Assembly (NCBI GenBank): GCA_041748075.1
Contig: JBGTDX010000061.1
Coordinates: 1-36,239, forward strand
Reading direction: 5' to 3'
DNA: 36,239 nt
Origin: JBGSYJ01 sp041748075
GTDB lineage: Bacteria > Acidobacteriota > Thermoanaerobaculia > Gp7-AA8
Shown here: piece after piece, positions 8,522 to 14,913 of the stretch
How the letters are laid out: every line of letters begins with the position of its first letter
Numbering within the stretch: position 1 is the first letter of the stretch
Translations under genes and position numbers: made by a program
Notes under the pieces: model-generated
Told to the model about the DNA's origin: nothing
Databases searched by the model: none
Seen by the model: only the letters and a program-made list of their open reading frames with translations

Positions 8522-8839
8522 TTGTTTGCAATCATTAAGACCGGCGGAAAGCAGTATCGGGTCTCTGAAGGGGATACTCTCTTCGTCGAGCGCGATGTGC
8601 TCGGGGGCGCCGAAGGTGAGAACGTCCGCTTCGGTGACGTATTGATGGTGGGTGGAGACAAGCCGCAGGTCGGCGCTCCGTTCGTCTCCGGTGCGGCCGT
8701 CACGGCGAAAATCATAGGCGAATCGCGCGGCGACAAGATCATCGTCTTTCGCAAGAAGCGCCGCCAGCATCACATCAAGAGGAAGCAGGGCCACCGGCAA
8801 GATCTGGTTCAGCTCCGCATCGACAGCATCGAGCTGTAG
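8522..8839 (+). CDS. rplU: 50S ribosomal protein L21
   Basis: The 105-residue protein starts MFAIIKTGGKQYRV and carries the L21 signature near its end (KKRRQHHIKRKQGHRQ). L21 is a primary 23S rRNA-binding protein of the large subunit. The start is a TTG at 8522, fixed by the conserved N-terminus and by GGAGG at 8511-8515 six bases upstream. There is no ATG nearby, and longer forms would reach into the upstream repeat. It leads the conserved order rplU-rpmA-obgE. Confidence 0.97.
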   Translation: MFAIIKTGGKQYRVSEGDTLFVERDVLGGAEGENVRFGDVLMVGGDKPQVGAPFVSGAAVTAKIIGESRGDKIIVFRKKRRQHHIKRKQGHRQDLVQLRIDSIEL

Positions 8840-8848
8840 GGGGTTTTC

Positions 8849-9118
8849 ATGGCACATAAAAAAGGACAGGGATCGTCCCGCAACGGCCGCGACTCGCAGC
8901 CGAAAATGCTGGGTGTCAAGCGCTTTGCCGGACAGTTTGTTTCCGGCGGCTCGATCCTCGTACGGCAGCGCGGCACGAAGTTCTATCCCGGCGAGAATGT
9001 TGGAATGGGACGGGACCACACGCTTTTTGCGAAGATCGCAGGGACGGTGCAGTTTCATGATCGCGGACAGAAGGGGCGCTTCATCAGCGTCACGGCCGAG
9101 CAGCCGTCCAGCGACTAG
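8849..9118 (+). CDS. rpmA: 50S ribosomal protein L27
   Basis: The 89-residue protein begins MAHKKGQGSSRNGRDSQPK, the L27 N-terminus that reaches the peptidyl-transferase centre, and contains GGSILVRQRGTKFYPG at 32-47. It starts directly with MAHKKG, so it lacks the cleaved leader found in Firmicutes L27. It lies 9 bp after rplU with a GGGG-type ribosome binding site and is followed by a clear terminator, so rplU-rpmA form a two-gene transcript. Confidence 0.98.
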   Translation: MAHKKGQGSSRNGRDSQPKMLGVKRFAGQFVSGGSILVRQRGTKFYPGENVGMGRDHTLFAKIAGTVQFHDRGQKGRFISVTAEQPSSD

Positions 9119-9143
9119 CGGCGCTCCTTTCGAATCGTTTCTG

Positions 9144-9172
9144 AGGACCCGCATCGCGGGTCCTTTTCTTTT
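9144..9172 (+). terminator. Intrinsic terminator after rpmA
   Basis: A perfect 9-bp stem (AGGACCCGC pairing with GCGGGTCCT) closes a three-base ATC loop and runs into TTTCTTTT. It separates rplU-rpmA from obgE, whose -10-like box begins five bases later. Confidence 0.9.
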
Positions 9173-9176
9173 GGGA

Positions 9177-9182
9177 TAGAGT
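9177..9182 (+). promoter_or_regulatory. -10-like box of obgE, leaderless arrangement
   Basis: TAGAGT ends 6 nt before the ATG at 9189, and the intervening CCAACC offers no Shine-Dalgarno pairing. No convincing -35 is visible because the preceding 20 bp are the rpmA terminator. Confidence 0.35.
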
Positions 9183-9188
9183 CCAACC

Positions 9189-10214
9189 ATGTTCATCGAC
9201 CACTCGAAGATCCGGGTCAAAGCTGGCGACGGAGGCAACGGCTGCGTTGCGTTCCGTCGTGAAAAGTTCGTTCCCAAGGGCGGCCCCTCGGGCGGGGACG
9301 GCGGCGCAGGTGGCTCGGTCTGGGTCGTGGCGAGCAATCGTCTCAACACTCTCTATCACCTCCAGTTCCGGAGGGAGTGGAAGGCCGGCCGCGGCCAGCA
9401 CGGAATGGGCTCTAACTGCTCGGGTCATGCTGGTGAGGACGTCATCATCGAGCTTCCGATCGGGACAGTCGTCCGCGACTCGGATACCGAAGAGCTTCTC
9501 GCAGACCTGACCGAGGACGGCGCGCGCGTTCTCGTCGCAAAAGGCGGACGGGGAGGCCAGGGCAACCAGCACTTCGCAACCGCGACCCGGCAGGCTCCCC
9601 GCTTCGCCCAGCCCGGAGAAGAAGGAGAGGAGCGCGCGCTTTCCATAGAGCTGAAGCTGATTGCCGACGTCGGTCTCGTGGGATTACCGAATGCCGGCAA
9701 ATCGACGCTCATCTCGGTCATCAGCGCGGCCCGTCCGAAGATTGCCGACTATCCCTTCACGACCCTCGTCCCGAATCTCGGTGTCGTTTCGATTGACGAC
9801 GATACCCTGGTGGTTGCCGACATCCCGGGTCTCATCGAAGGCGCTCACGAAGGGCACGGGCTGGGCGACCGCTTCCTCCGCCACGTGGAGAGGTGCTCTG
9901 TATTGGTGCATCTGATCGATCTGTCGAATGGAGAAAATCCGGCGGCGGACGCCGAGGTGATCGAACGCGAGCTTGCTCTTTACTCCGAAACGCTCTCGGC
10001 GAAGCCCCGTATCATCTGCGGGTCCAAGGTCGACTCGGAATTCGAGGGCGCCTCGGAGAATCTCAGAAAGTACGCGGAAACCCGCGGCTACCAGTACCTC
10101 GAGATCTCGGCAGTCGTCGGTACTGGAATCGATTCATTGCTGCGCAAGCTCGTTCCGATCGTGAAGGAGCGCCGCAGCGCGCGGGCGCATGAGGATGACG
10201 TCGTCTATGACTGA
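9189..10214 (+). CDS. obgE: Obg family GTPase (ribosome assembly)
   Basis: The 341-residue protein has the glycine-rich Obg fold at 1-158 (KAGDGGNGCVAFRREKFVPK at 11-30, then GGPSGGDGGAGG). A GTPase domain follows, with P-loop GLPNAGKST at 165-173, TTLVPNLG as the switch I/G2 region and DIPGLIEGAHEG as G3. G4 is unusual: GSKVD near 275 takes the place of NKxD. The C-terminal OCT domain of some Obg proteins is absent, so this is the short form. Obg binds the 50S subunit and links GTP and ppGpp status to late ribosome assembly. It follows rpmA as in most bacteria and overlaps nadD by 8 bp. Confidence 0.96.
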   Translation: MFIDHSKIRVKAGDGGNGCVAFRREKFVPKGGPSGGDGGAGGSVWVVASNRLNTLYHLQFRREWKAGRGQHGMGSNCSGHAGEDVIIELPIGTVVRDSDTEELLADLTEDGARVLVAKGGRGGQGNQHFATATRQAPRFAQPGEEGEERALSIELKLIADVGLVGLPNAGKSTLISVISAARPKIADYPFTTLVPNLGVVSIDDDTLVVADIPGLIEGAHEGHGLGDRFLRHVERCSVLVHLIDLSNGENPAADAEVIERELALYSETLSAKPRIICGSKVDSEFEGASENLRKYAETRGYQYLEISAVVGTGIDSLLRKLVPIVKERRSARAHEDDVVYD

Positions 10215-10848
10215 GGCAGGATCCGGAATTCGAATCGGACTCTGCGGGGGAACCTTTGATCCCTTTCATCGCGGTCATGTCGAGCCCGTGCGCGCGATCT
10301 TCGAGTCGATGGAGTGGACAACGGTCGTCTACGTCCCCGCGTGGGCGCAGCCGTTCAAGACCGGCCATACGACCAGTTCGCCCTATCACCGGCATGCGAT
10401 GACCGTGCTGGGAACGATTGAAGACCCGAGACTCGAGGTTTCGCTCGTCGAGCTCGAGAAGGAATGTGTTTCGTACACGGTGGAGACTCTTCGGCACTTC
10501 AGGAGCCTTCATCCCCAGAGCACACTCGACTGGATTATCGGAGACGACAACCTCGAGAAACTGCTCGAGTGGAAGTCGCTGGATGAGATTTTCGAACTGG
10601 CGAACTTTGCCGTCCTCACGCGGCTTGGCCCGCCGGCACGGCTCGACCCCGCACTGCGGAGGAGAGTCTGTCCCGTTCAGGACAGAACGACTGCCGGAGC
10701 AATCGTCTTTGCCGAGAATGAGGCCTTGGCAGTATCTTCTACGCGGATTCGCGAGCTGGTCAGGACTACCGGATCCGCCGGTGACCTGCTGCAGCCGGTG
10801 GTTGCGGAATACATAAATCGAAGCGGCTTGTACAGAATGACAACTTGA
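10207..10848 (+). CDS. nadD: Nicotinate-nucleotide adenylyltransferase
   Basis: The enzyme joins nicotinate mononucleotide and ATP to give deamido-NAD in the NAD pathway. From the ATG at 10207 it is 213 residues. GGTFDPFHRGH (about 14-24) carries the nucleotidyltransferase HxGH-type motif, and VSSTRIREL near the C-terminus is the ISSTxIR motif. In-frame ATGs at 10189 and 10195 lie deeper inside obgE. 10207 is preferred because a GAGGA sits about 10 bases before it and the predicted protein then begins close to the conserved strand. The gene order obgE-nadD-rsfS is common in bacteria. Confidence 0.95.
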   Translation: MTEAGSGIRIGLCGGTFDPFHRGHVEPVRAIFESMEWTTVVYVPAWAQPFKTGHTTSSPYHRHAMTVLGTIEDPRLEVSLVELEKECVSYTVETLRHFRSLHPQSTLDWIIGDDNLEKLLEWKSLDEIFELANFAVLTRLGPPARLDPALRRRVCPVQDRTTAGAIVFAENEALAVSSTRIRELVRTTGSAGDLLQPVVAEYINRSGLYRMTT

Positions 10849-10863
10849 CGAGTGACGAATGAC
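10849..10863. repeat. Single dispersed heptamer repeat between nadD and rsfS
   Basis: The gap carries GACGAGTGACGAATGAC, which is the reverse complement of the unit end seen in the array at 1-291. The first ATG of rsfS lies inside it. Confidence 0.55.
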
Positions 10864-11296
10864 AAAAGACAAGAGCAGCAGGAACGGCGAATCGACTCAC
10901 GTGAACGACGTCAAGGATCTGGTTCGGGACCGTGTGCGACTCGCGGTGGAGGCTGCCCTCGACAAAAAGGCCCTCGATCTCGACGTGCTCCACGTCGAGA
11001 AACTCACTTCCATTGCGGACTACTTCATCATCTGCTCGGCCTCGAGCGAGCGTCAGACACAGGCAATCGCCGACGGAATCGAGTCGCGGCTGCGGGAAGA
11101 AAAAGTCAAACCGGCGCTCGTCGAGGGAACCAATCCTGGACGGTGGATCCTGGTGGACTACGGCGACTTTCTCGTTCACATCTTCACCGAGGAGTGCCGC
11201 CGCTTTTACGGGCTGGAGCGTCTGTGGGGTGATGCTCCGAACCTGACGCCGGAGTTCGCGCCGGAGCAGACATCGCGGAATGAGCAGGCGCAATAA
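10859..11296 (+). CDS. rsfS: Ribosome silencing factor
   Basis: This is a DUF143/RsfS protein, which binds L14 and blocks subunit joining when nutrients are low. The core DVLHVEKLTSIADYFIICSA (about 42-61) and the later GTNPGRWILVDYGDFLVHIF (about 90-109) are hallmark segments, and EECRRFYGLERLWGDA is close to the family C-terminus. From ATG 10859 it is 145 residues, longer than usual. That ATG is part of a dispersed repeat and the first 14 residues are unlike the family, so GTG 10901 (131 residues) may be the real start. Neither start has a strong Shine-Dalgarno sequence. It is probably co-transcribed with nadD. Confidence 0.95.
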   Translation: MTKDKSSRNGESTHVNDVKDLVRDRVRLAVEAALDKKALDLDVLHVEKLTSIADYFIICSASSERQTQAIADGIESRLREEKVKPALVEGTNPGRWILVDYGDFLVHIFTEECRRFYGLERLWGDAPNLTPEFAPEQTSRNEQAQ

Positions 11297-11326
11297 AATG
11301 TCCGCGGGTGGAGCAGTGGGGGATTG

Positions 11327-12277
11327 ATGAACCCGCACACCAGGCTCCGGAAGTTCTTTCCGACCCGAAACAAGGCGTTCCGGGAGTTGCTTGGTACAGT
11401 CGAGAAAGTCCTGGACCATGATGTGAACGTGCTCATCCTGGGCGAGCACGGCGTGGGCAAGGACTACCTGGCTGAGGCCATTCACGTGTGTGGTCCGCGC
11501 GCGGCAGCACCATTTGTCAGTATCGATTGTTCGAGTCTTCCCCACGAGATTTTCGAGAGCGAATTGTTCGGCCACGAGCGGGGCGCATTCACCGATGCCC
11601 AGACGCAGAAGATCGGAAGAATCGAAATGGCGCGGGGTGGAACTCTCTATTTCGATCGCGTCGCCTCGCTGCCTTCCACTCTCCAGGCGAAGCTGCTCAG
11701 ACTGATTCAGGAGCGGAGATTTTCCCGTCTTGGCAGCAATCGAACGCTCGACCTCGATGCGCGCGTGATCTCCTCTGCCGGCGGTACTCTGGAAGACTCA
11801 CTGTCCGAGACCGGCTTTCGCAAAGACCTCTACTATCGACTCAATGTCGTTACCGTCGATCTACCTCCTCTCCGCAAACGACGGGAGGACATTCCTCCTC
11901 TCGCGGAGCTTTTTCTCCGCAACGCGACCCGGGATTCCAGTGGCCGGAAGAAGGCGATTAGCGAGGCGGCTATGGTAATCCTCGTCGACTACTCGTGGCC
12001 CGGCAACGTCAGAGAGTTGAGGAATGTCATCGATCGGGCAGCGCTGCTGGAGGACGGGACTGTGATCACCCCGGAGTCGCTGCCTGTCGAGAGGTTCGTC
12101 ACCGCCAGCGATCTCCTCGTGGCCGGCACCGACCTCACCTGGTCGCTCGAAGAGCTCGAAAAGCGCTACATAAGAGAGATTCTGAGACAGACGGGGCAGA
12201 ACTATTCGAGAGCCTCGGAGATCCTCGGGATCAATCGAAAGACGCTCCTCGAGAAACGGAAGCGCTATGGCCTTTGA
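11327..12277 (+). CDS. Sigma-54 activator-like AAA+ protein with Fis-type helix-turn-helix, degenerate motifs
   Basis: The 316-residue protein consists of an AAA+ domain (about 20-245) and a C-terminal Fis-like helix-turn-helix (about 285-314). It has no receiver or other sensory domain. Walker A is GEHGVGKD at 39-46. The loop that normally reads GAFTGA is GAFTDA (86-91). The Walker B region is GGTLYFDRV, so Asp110 is kept but the catalytic Glu is Arg111. The sensor I region reads SSAG where the usual ATN is expected. FRKDLYYRLNVV (164-175) and WPGNVREL (224-231) are intact. Family members hydrolyse ATP to open sigma-54 promoters; this one may be a weak or non-hydrolysing form. The ATG at 11327 follows GGGGG, with a TTG one codon upstream. 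It lies 30 bp after rsfS and is probably in the same transcript. Confidence 0.88.
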   Translation: MNPHTRLRKFFPTRNKAFRELLGTVEKVLDHDVNVLILGEHGVGKDYLAEAIHVCGPRAAAPFVSIDCSSLPHEIFESELFGHERGAFTDAQTQKIGRIEMARGGTLYFDRVASLPSTLQAKLLRLIQERRFSRLGSNRTLDLDARVISSAGGTLEDSLSETGFRKDLYYRLNVVTVDLPPLRKRREDIPPLAELFLRNATRDSSGRKKAISEAAMVILVDYSWPGNVRELRNVIDRAALLEDGTVITPESLPVERFVTASDLLVAGTDLTWSLEELEKRYIREILRQTGQNYSRASEILGINRKTLLEKRKRYGL

Positions 12278-12282
12278 ACCTG

Positions 12283-12457
12283 TGGCCAGGCCCCGATGGC
12301 GTCAACCTGATGTCTGCGCAGGAGCAAGTGTCATCCTGAGCGTAGCGAAGGATCCCCACACTATTGGCTGGATCGCAAGGTTTCGGGGGATCCTTCGCTG
12401 CGCTCTGGATGACACCTCGTGGCTTCAGTTGACGCCATTGTGGCGGGGCCCCGGATT
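12283..12457. repeat. Long imperfect inverted repeat with the TCATCCTGAGCG family core
   Basis: Left and right arms of about 30 bp (12328-12357 and 12385-12416) pair with two mismatches: GTGTCATCCTGAGCG on the left against its complement, with one change, on the right. The flanks add GGCCCCG and ATGGCGTCAAC in inverted orientation (12284-12306 and 12429-12453). The whole 175-bp block is therefore a palindromic element, probably a non-autonomous mobile or BIME-like unit. It fills most of the gap between the AAA+ gene and rlmH. The same core occurs at 23945-24018. Confidence 0.75.
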
Positions 12458-12505
12458 CACGATGCTCAACGATGCTCAACGCTCGTCGTCGAAAACCGGC
12501 AGATT

Positions 12506-12976
12506 ATGAAATTTAGAATCCTATGGATCGGTTCCAATGCTGACACCGAATTCCGGGAGGGCATCGAGCGATATCGGGAGAGGATTCGACACTTCTTTCC
12601 GATTGAAATCACAGAGGTTACTCCCGAAAAGGGTCGCCAGAACAAAAGCGATGCCGAGGTCAGACGGGCCGAGTCGGCAAGGCTGATCGAAGCGCTTCCT
12701 CCTCAGGGCGCCGTCGTGGTGCTGGATGAGCGCGGGAAGCAGATGGATTCTTTGAAATTTGCCCGATGGCTCGAGGCTTCCACGATTCACAATCCGCACG
12801 GCGTCACATTCGTGCTTGGTGGTGACCTCGGGTTGGATGATCAGGTTCGAAGCCGCGCGGCGATGACGCTGTCGCTCTCGGCAATGACTCTGCCTCATCA
12901 GATAGCCCGGCTCGTTCTGTTCGAGCAGATCTACCGGGCCTGCACGTTGATTCGGAACATCCGTTATCACAAGTAA
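12506..12976 (+). CDS. rlmH: 23S rRNA pseudouridine-1915 N3-methyltransferase
   Basis: This SPOUT-class enzyme uses S-adenosylmethionine to methylate pseudouridine 1915 in helix 69 of 23S rRNA. It is 156 residues from ATG 12506 (MKFRILWIG). LDERGKQMDSLKFA and FVLGGDLGLDDQV (the glycine-rich SAM knot) are followed by the family C-terminus, LSLSAMTLPHQIARLVLFEQ ending in IRNIRYHK. An upstream in-frame ATG at 12419 would add 29 residues read from the repeat and is unlikely. No Shine-Dalgarno sequence is seen before 12506. Confidence 0.96.
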   Translation: MKFRILWIGSNADTEFREGIERYRERIRHFFPIEITEVTPEKGRQNKSDAEVRRAESARLIEALPPQGAVVVLDERGKQMDSLKFARWLEASTIHNPHGVTFVLGGDLGLDDQVRSRAAMTLSLSAMTLPHQIARLVLFEQIYRACTLIRNIRYHK

Positions 12977-12992
12977 GGAGACGCGGATCGAG

Positions 12993-13361
12993 ATGGCCAG
13001 AACTAAACTCAAAGCTAACCAGTTTGAAGATTTTCGTGAAGCGCTGCTCGTCAAGCAGCGGGAGTTGGTCGCCTCCTACAGGCGCGACATGGCTGCCGGC
13101 AACGAACAGCCGGATGATGGAATTCAGGATCTTGCGGACAAGGCGGCGAGTGCCTATTCGAAAGAGCTGAACTTCTCGCTTTCCGATGGGGAGCGTGAAA
13201 CGCTCGTTCTCGTCGACGAAGCGCTCGGCCGTATCGCCGACGGCACCTACGCGCAATGCGCCAACTGCGGGGCGACCATCGGAGACAAACGTCTCCGCGC
13301 GGTTCCCTGGACCAGACACTGCATCGACTGCCAGGAACTTCACGAGCAGGGCCTGCTCTGA
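12993..13361 (+). CDS. DksA/TraR-family zinc-finger protein
   Basis: The 122-residue protein has an N-terminal helical coiled coil (about 8-75) with the acidic tip DLADKA (46-51), then a four-cysteine zinc finger (Cys89, Cys92, Cys110, Cys113: CANCG and CIDC). DksA-type proteins enter the RNA polymerase secondary channel and tune rRNA and amino-acid promoters together with ppGpp. The small size and complete C4 motif fit the DksA/TraR (YocK/YteA-like) group. It starts 16 bp after rlmH, with GGAG 15 nt upstream and a weaker GGATCGAG closer. A strong terminator follows. Confidence 0.9.
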   Translation: MARTKLKANQFEDFREALLVKQRELVASYRRDMAAGNEQPDDGIQDLADKAASAYSKELNFSLSDGERETLVLVDEALGRIADGTYAQCANCGATIGDKRLRAVPWTRHCIDCQELHEQGLL

Positions 13362-13386
13362 CGGTTCCTTCGCACGCAACTCATTC

Positions 13387-13413
13387 AGGCGGCCTCCGGG
13401 CCGCCTTTCTTTT
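13387..13413 (+). terminator. Intrinsic terminator after the DksA-like gene
   Basis: An 8-bp perfect stem (AGGCGGCC pairing with GGCCGCCT) closes a TCCG tetraloop and is followed by TTCTTTT. It ends the transcript that contains rlmH and the zinc-finger gene. Confidence 0.9.
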
Positions 13414-13415
13414 GG

Positions 13416-13492
13416 GAATTCAGAATTGAGAATTCAGAATTCAGAAGCGGCGACGGACTTTCTGAATTCTGATTTCTGAATTCTCAATTCTG
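13416..13492. repeat. GAATTCAGAATT palindromic repeat
   Basis: The left arm is built of GAATTCAGAATT/GAGAATTCAGAATT units (13416-13446). The right arm, TTCTGAATTCTGATTTCTGAATTCTCAATTCTG (13460-13492), is largely its inverse complement, with a 19-bp perfect match at the outer end and a 13-bp GC-rich loop. It is AT-rich against a GC-rich background. It lies between the terminator and the holA promoter. Confidence 0.8.
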
Positions 13493-13514
13493 CTCCCGAT
13501 CGTCCTGCTTCACT

Positions 13515-13520
13515 TACAAT
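13515..13520 (+). promoter_or_regulatory. -10-like box of holA, leaderless arrangement
   Basis: TACAAT (5 of 6 to consensus) ends 8 nt before the ATG at 13529. The spacer TCACCCCC cannot act as a Shine-Dalgarno sequence. No clear -35 is seen upstream, where the palindromic repeat ends. Confidence 0.45.
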
Positions 13521-13528
13521 TCACCCCC

Positions 13529-14902
13529 ATGGTTACCCTCTCCCAGATCCTCGAGAAAATCGATTCCCGCGACATCCCGCCCGTCATTCTCGTCGGCGGT
13601 GATAACGAGTATCTGGTGGACGAGGCGTTCACTTCGATACGGGACCGGCTGGTCGCTTCGGGCGGCTTCGAGCTCGAGCCGTACAGCGAGACAGCGGACC
13701 TCGGCGCCGTGCTCGATTCGTTCCGGACGATGTCGCTCTTCGGTGGGAAGCGTCTTCTGGCTGTTCCTGAAGTCAACGCCTTCGTCACGAAAAAAGAAGT
13801 CTCATCACTCTACGACAAAGCTGCGTCCGACTGGACTTCTGCAAAGACCGATCGGAAACGCTCGTCCTCGGTCGCCAAACTGCTGCATATTCTCGGACTC
13901 CTCGCCTGCGATCTCGAACAGAGCGATCAGGCCATCGCCGAAGCTATGGGCGAAAAGAAGGCCGGCCGTGCTCTTTCCGCGATGCTGGAGTTCGCGCGCA
14001 CTTCAGGAAAGAAGGTCACCCGCGGAGAAGCGGACGCCTCGCTGCTTGCCGAGGCCGTGAGCCATGGAGGGGCGCCGGGCGCGGTGCTGCTGCTCCGATC
14101 GGGCGACGTACCCCGTGATTCGGCCACGGTTCGTCTCATCGAGGCCAGGGGTGCCGTCGTCATCTGCGATCTCACGCGGGAGCAGGTGCCGGCCGCAATC
14201 GAAGAGGCGGTTCGGGGAGTTGCGCGCGACTGCCAGGTTACCTTTCAGCCGGCCGCCATCACAGCTCTGAAGCGGACCCTCGGCATCGATCGAATCCTGG
14301 CTGACAAATACGCGAAGGATGTCCCCGATGTCCGGATCGTCGTATCAGAAGCAGAACGCCTCGCGACATTCGCCGGGGTAGGAGGTGTGGTCACGCCGGC
14401 GATGGTGGAGCAACAGATCCAGAAGGTGGCCGGTGGGATCCGATACGAATTCGCGACGCTCTATTCGGAGCGGAAACCACTGGAGGCGATCGCGAAACTG
14501 CGCGACCTGATCGCACAGGCAAGACGCGAGGAGCCGAAGACTCCGGTGGAGTTACATTACGGGCGGTTCATCTTTCCACTTGCAGACGAAGTGCGCCAGC
14601 TCCTCGCGATTCTCGCTTTCGCTCGCATGCGCAATATAGACGTGCGCAGGCCGATGCAGTACAACCGCTTCAAAGATCTGATCGCGGATCCGCTGGGCGA
14701 ATACCTGAAGGCGAACTCGCTCGTACGGCAGAAGCCGCATCCGTTTCCACTTCACAAGAAGTTCGAAGTTGCCCGGCTGCATTCGGAGGCGTCGCTTTTT
14801 CGCGCGCTCAGCGACCTGGCAGAGCTCGACTTCAGCAGAAAATCCGGAGGCGTGCCGACGGAGGTCGGGCTCGAAGCGATCGTTCTTGCTGCGAAGCCGT
14901 AA
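13529..14902 (+). CDS. holA: DNA polymerase III delta subunit
   Basis: The delta subunit is the wrench that opens the beta sliding clamp in the clamp loader. The N-terminus (VILVGGDNEYLVDEAFTSI, about 19-37) and a SLFGGKRLLAV strand (about 69-79) are the HolA pattern. A middle helical region contains KVTRGEAD. The C-terminal collar domain includes FAFATLYSERKPLEAI-like residues near 310 and a helix with FPLADEVRQLLAILAFARMR near 350. At 457 residues it is over 100 longer than the E. coli protein, because of extra sequence at about 88-150 and in the C-terminal domain. It is convergent with treY, 11 bp apart. I am fairly sure of the family. Confidence 0.85.
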   Translation: MVTLSQILEKIDSRDIPPVILVGGDNEYLVDEAFTSIRDRLVASGGFELEPYSETADLGAVLDSFRTMSLFGGKRLLAVPEVNAFVTKKEVSSLYDKAASDWTSAKTDRKRSSSVAKLLHILGLLACDLEQSDQAIAEAMGEKKAGRALSAMLEFARTSGKKVTRGEADASLLAEAVSHGGAPGAVLLLRSGDVPRDSATVRLIEARGAVVICDLTREQVPAAIEEAVRGVARDCQVTFQPAAITALKRTLGIDRILADKYAKDVPDVRIVVSEAERLATFAGVGGVVTPAMVEQQIQKVAGGIRYEFATLYSERKPLEAIAKLRDLIAQARREEPKTPVELHYGRFIFPLADEVRQLLAILAFARMRNIDVRRPMQYNRFKDLIADPLGEYLKANSLVRQKPHPFPLHKKFEVARLHSEASLFRALSDLAELDFSRKSGGVPTEVGLEAIVLAAKP

Positions 14903-14913
14903 GTTCCGACTGG

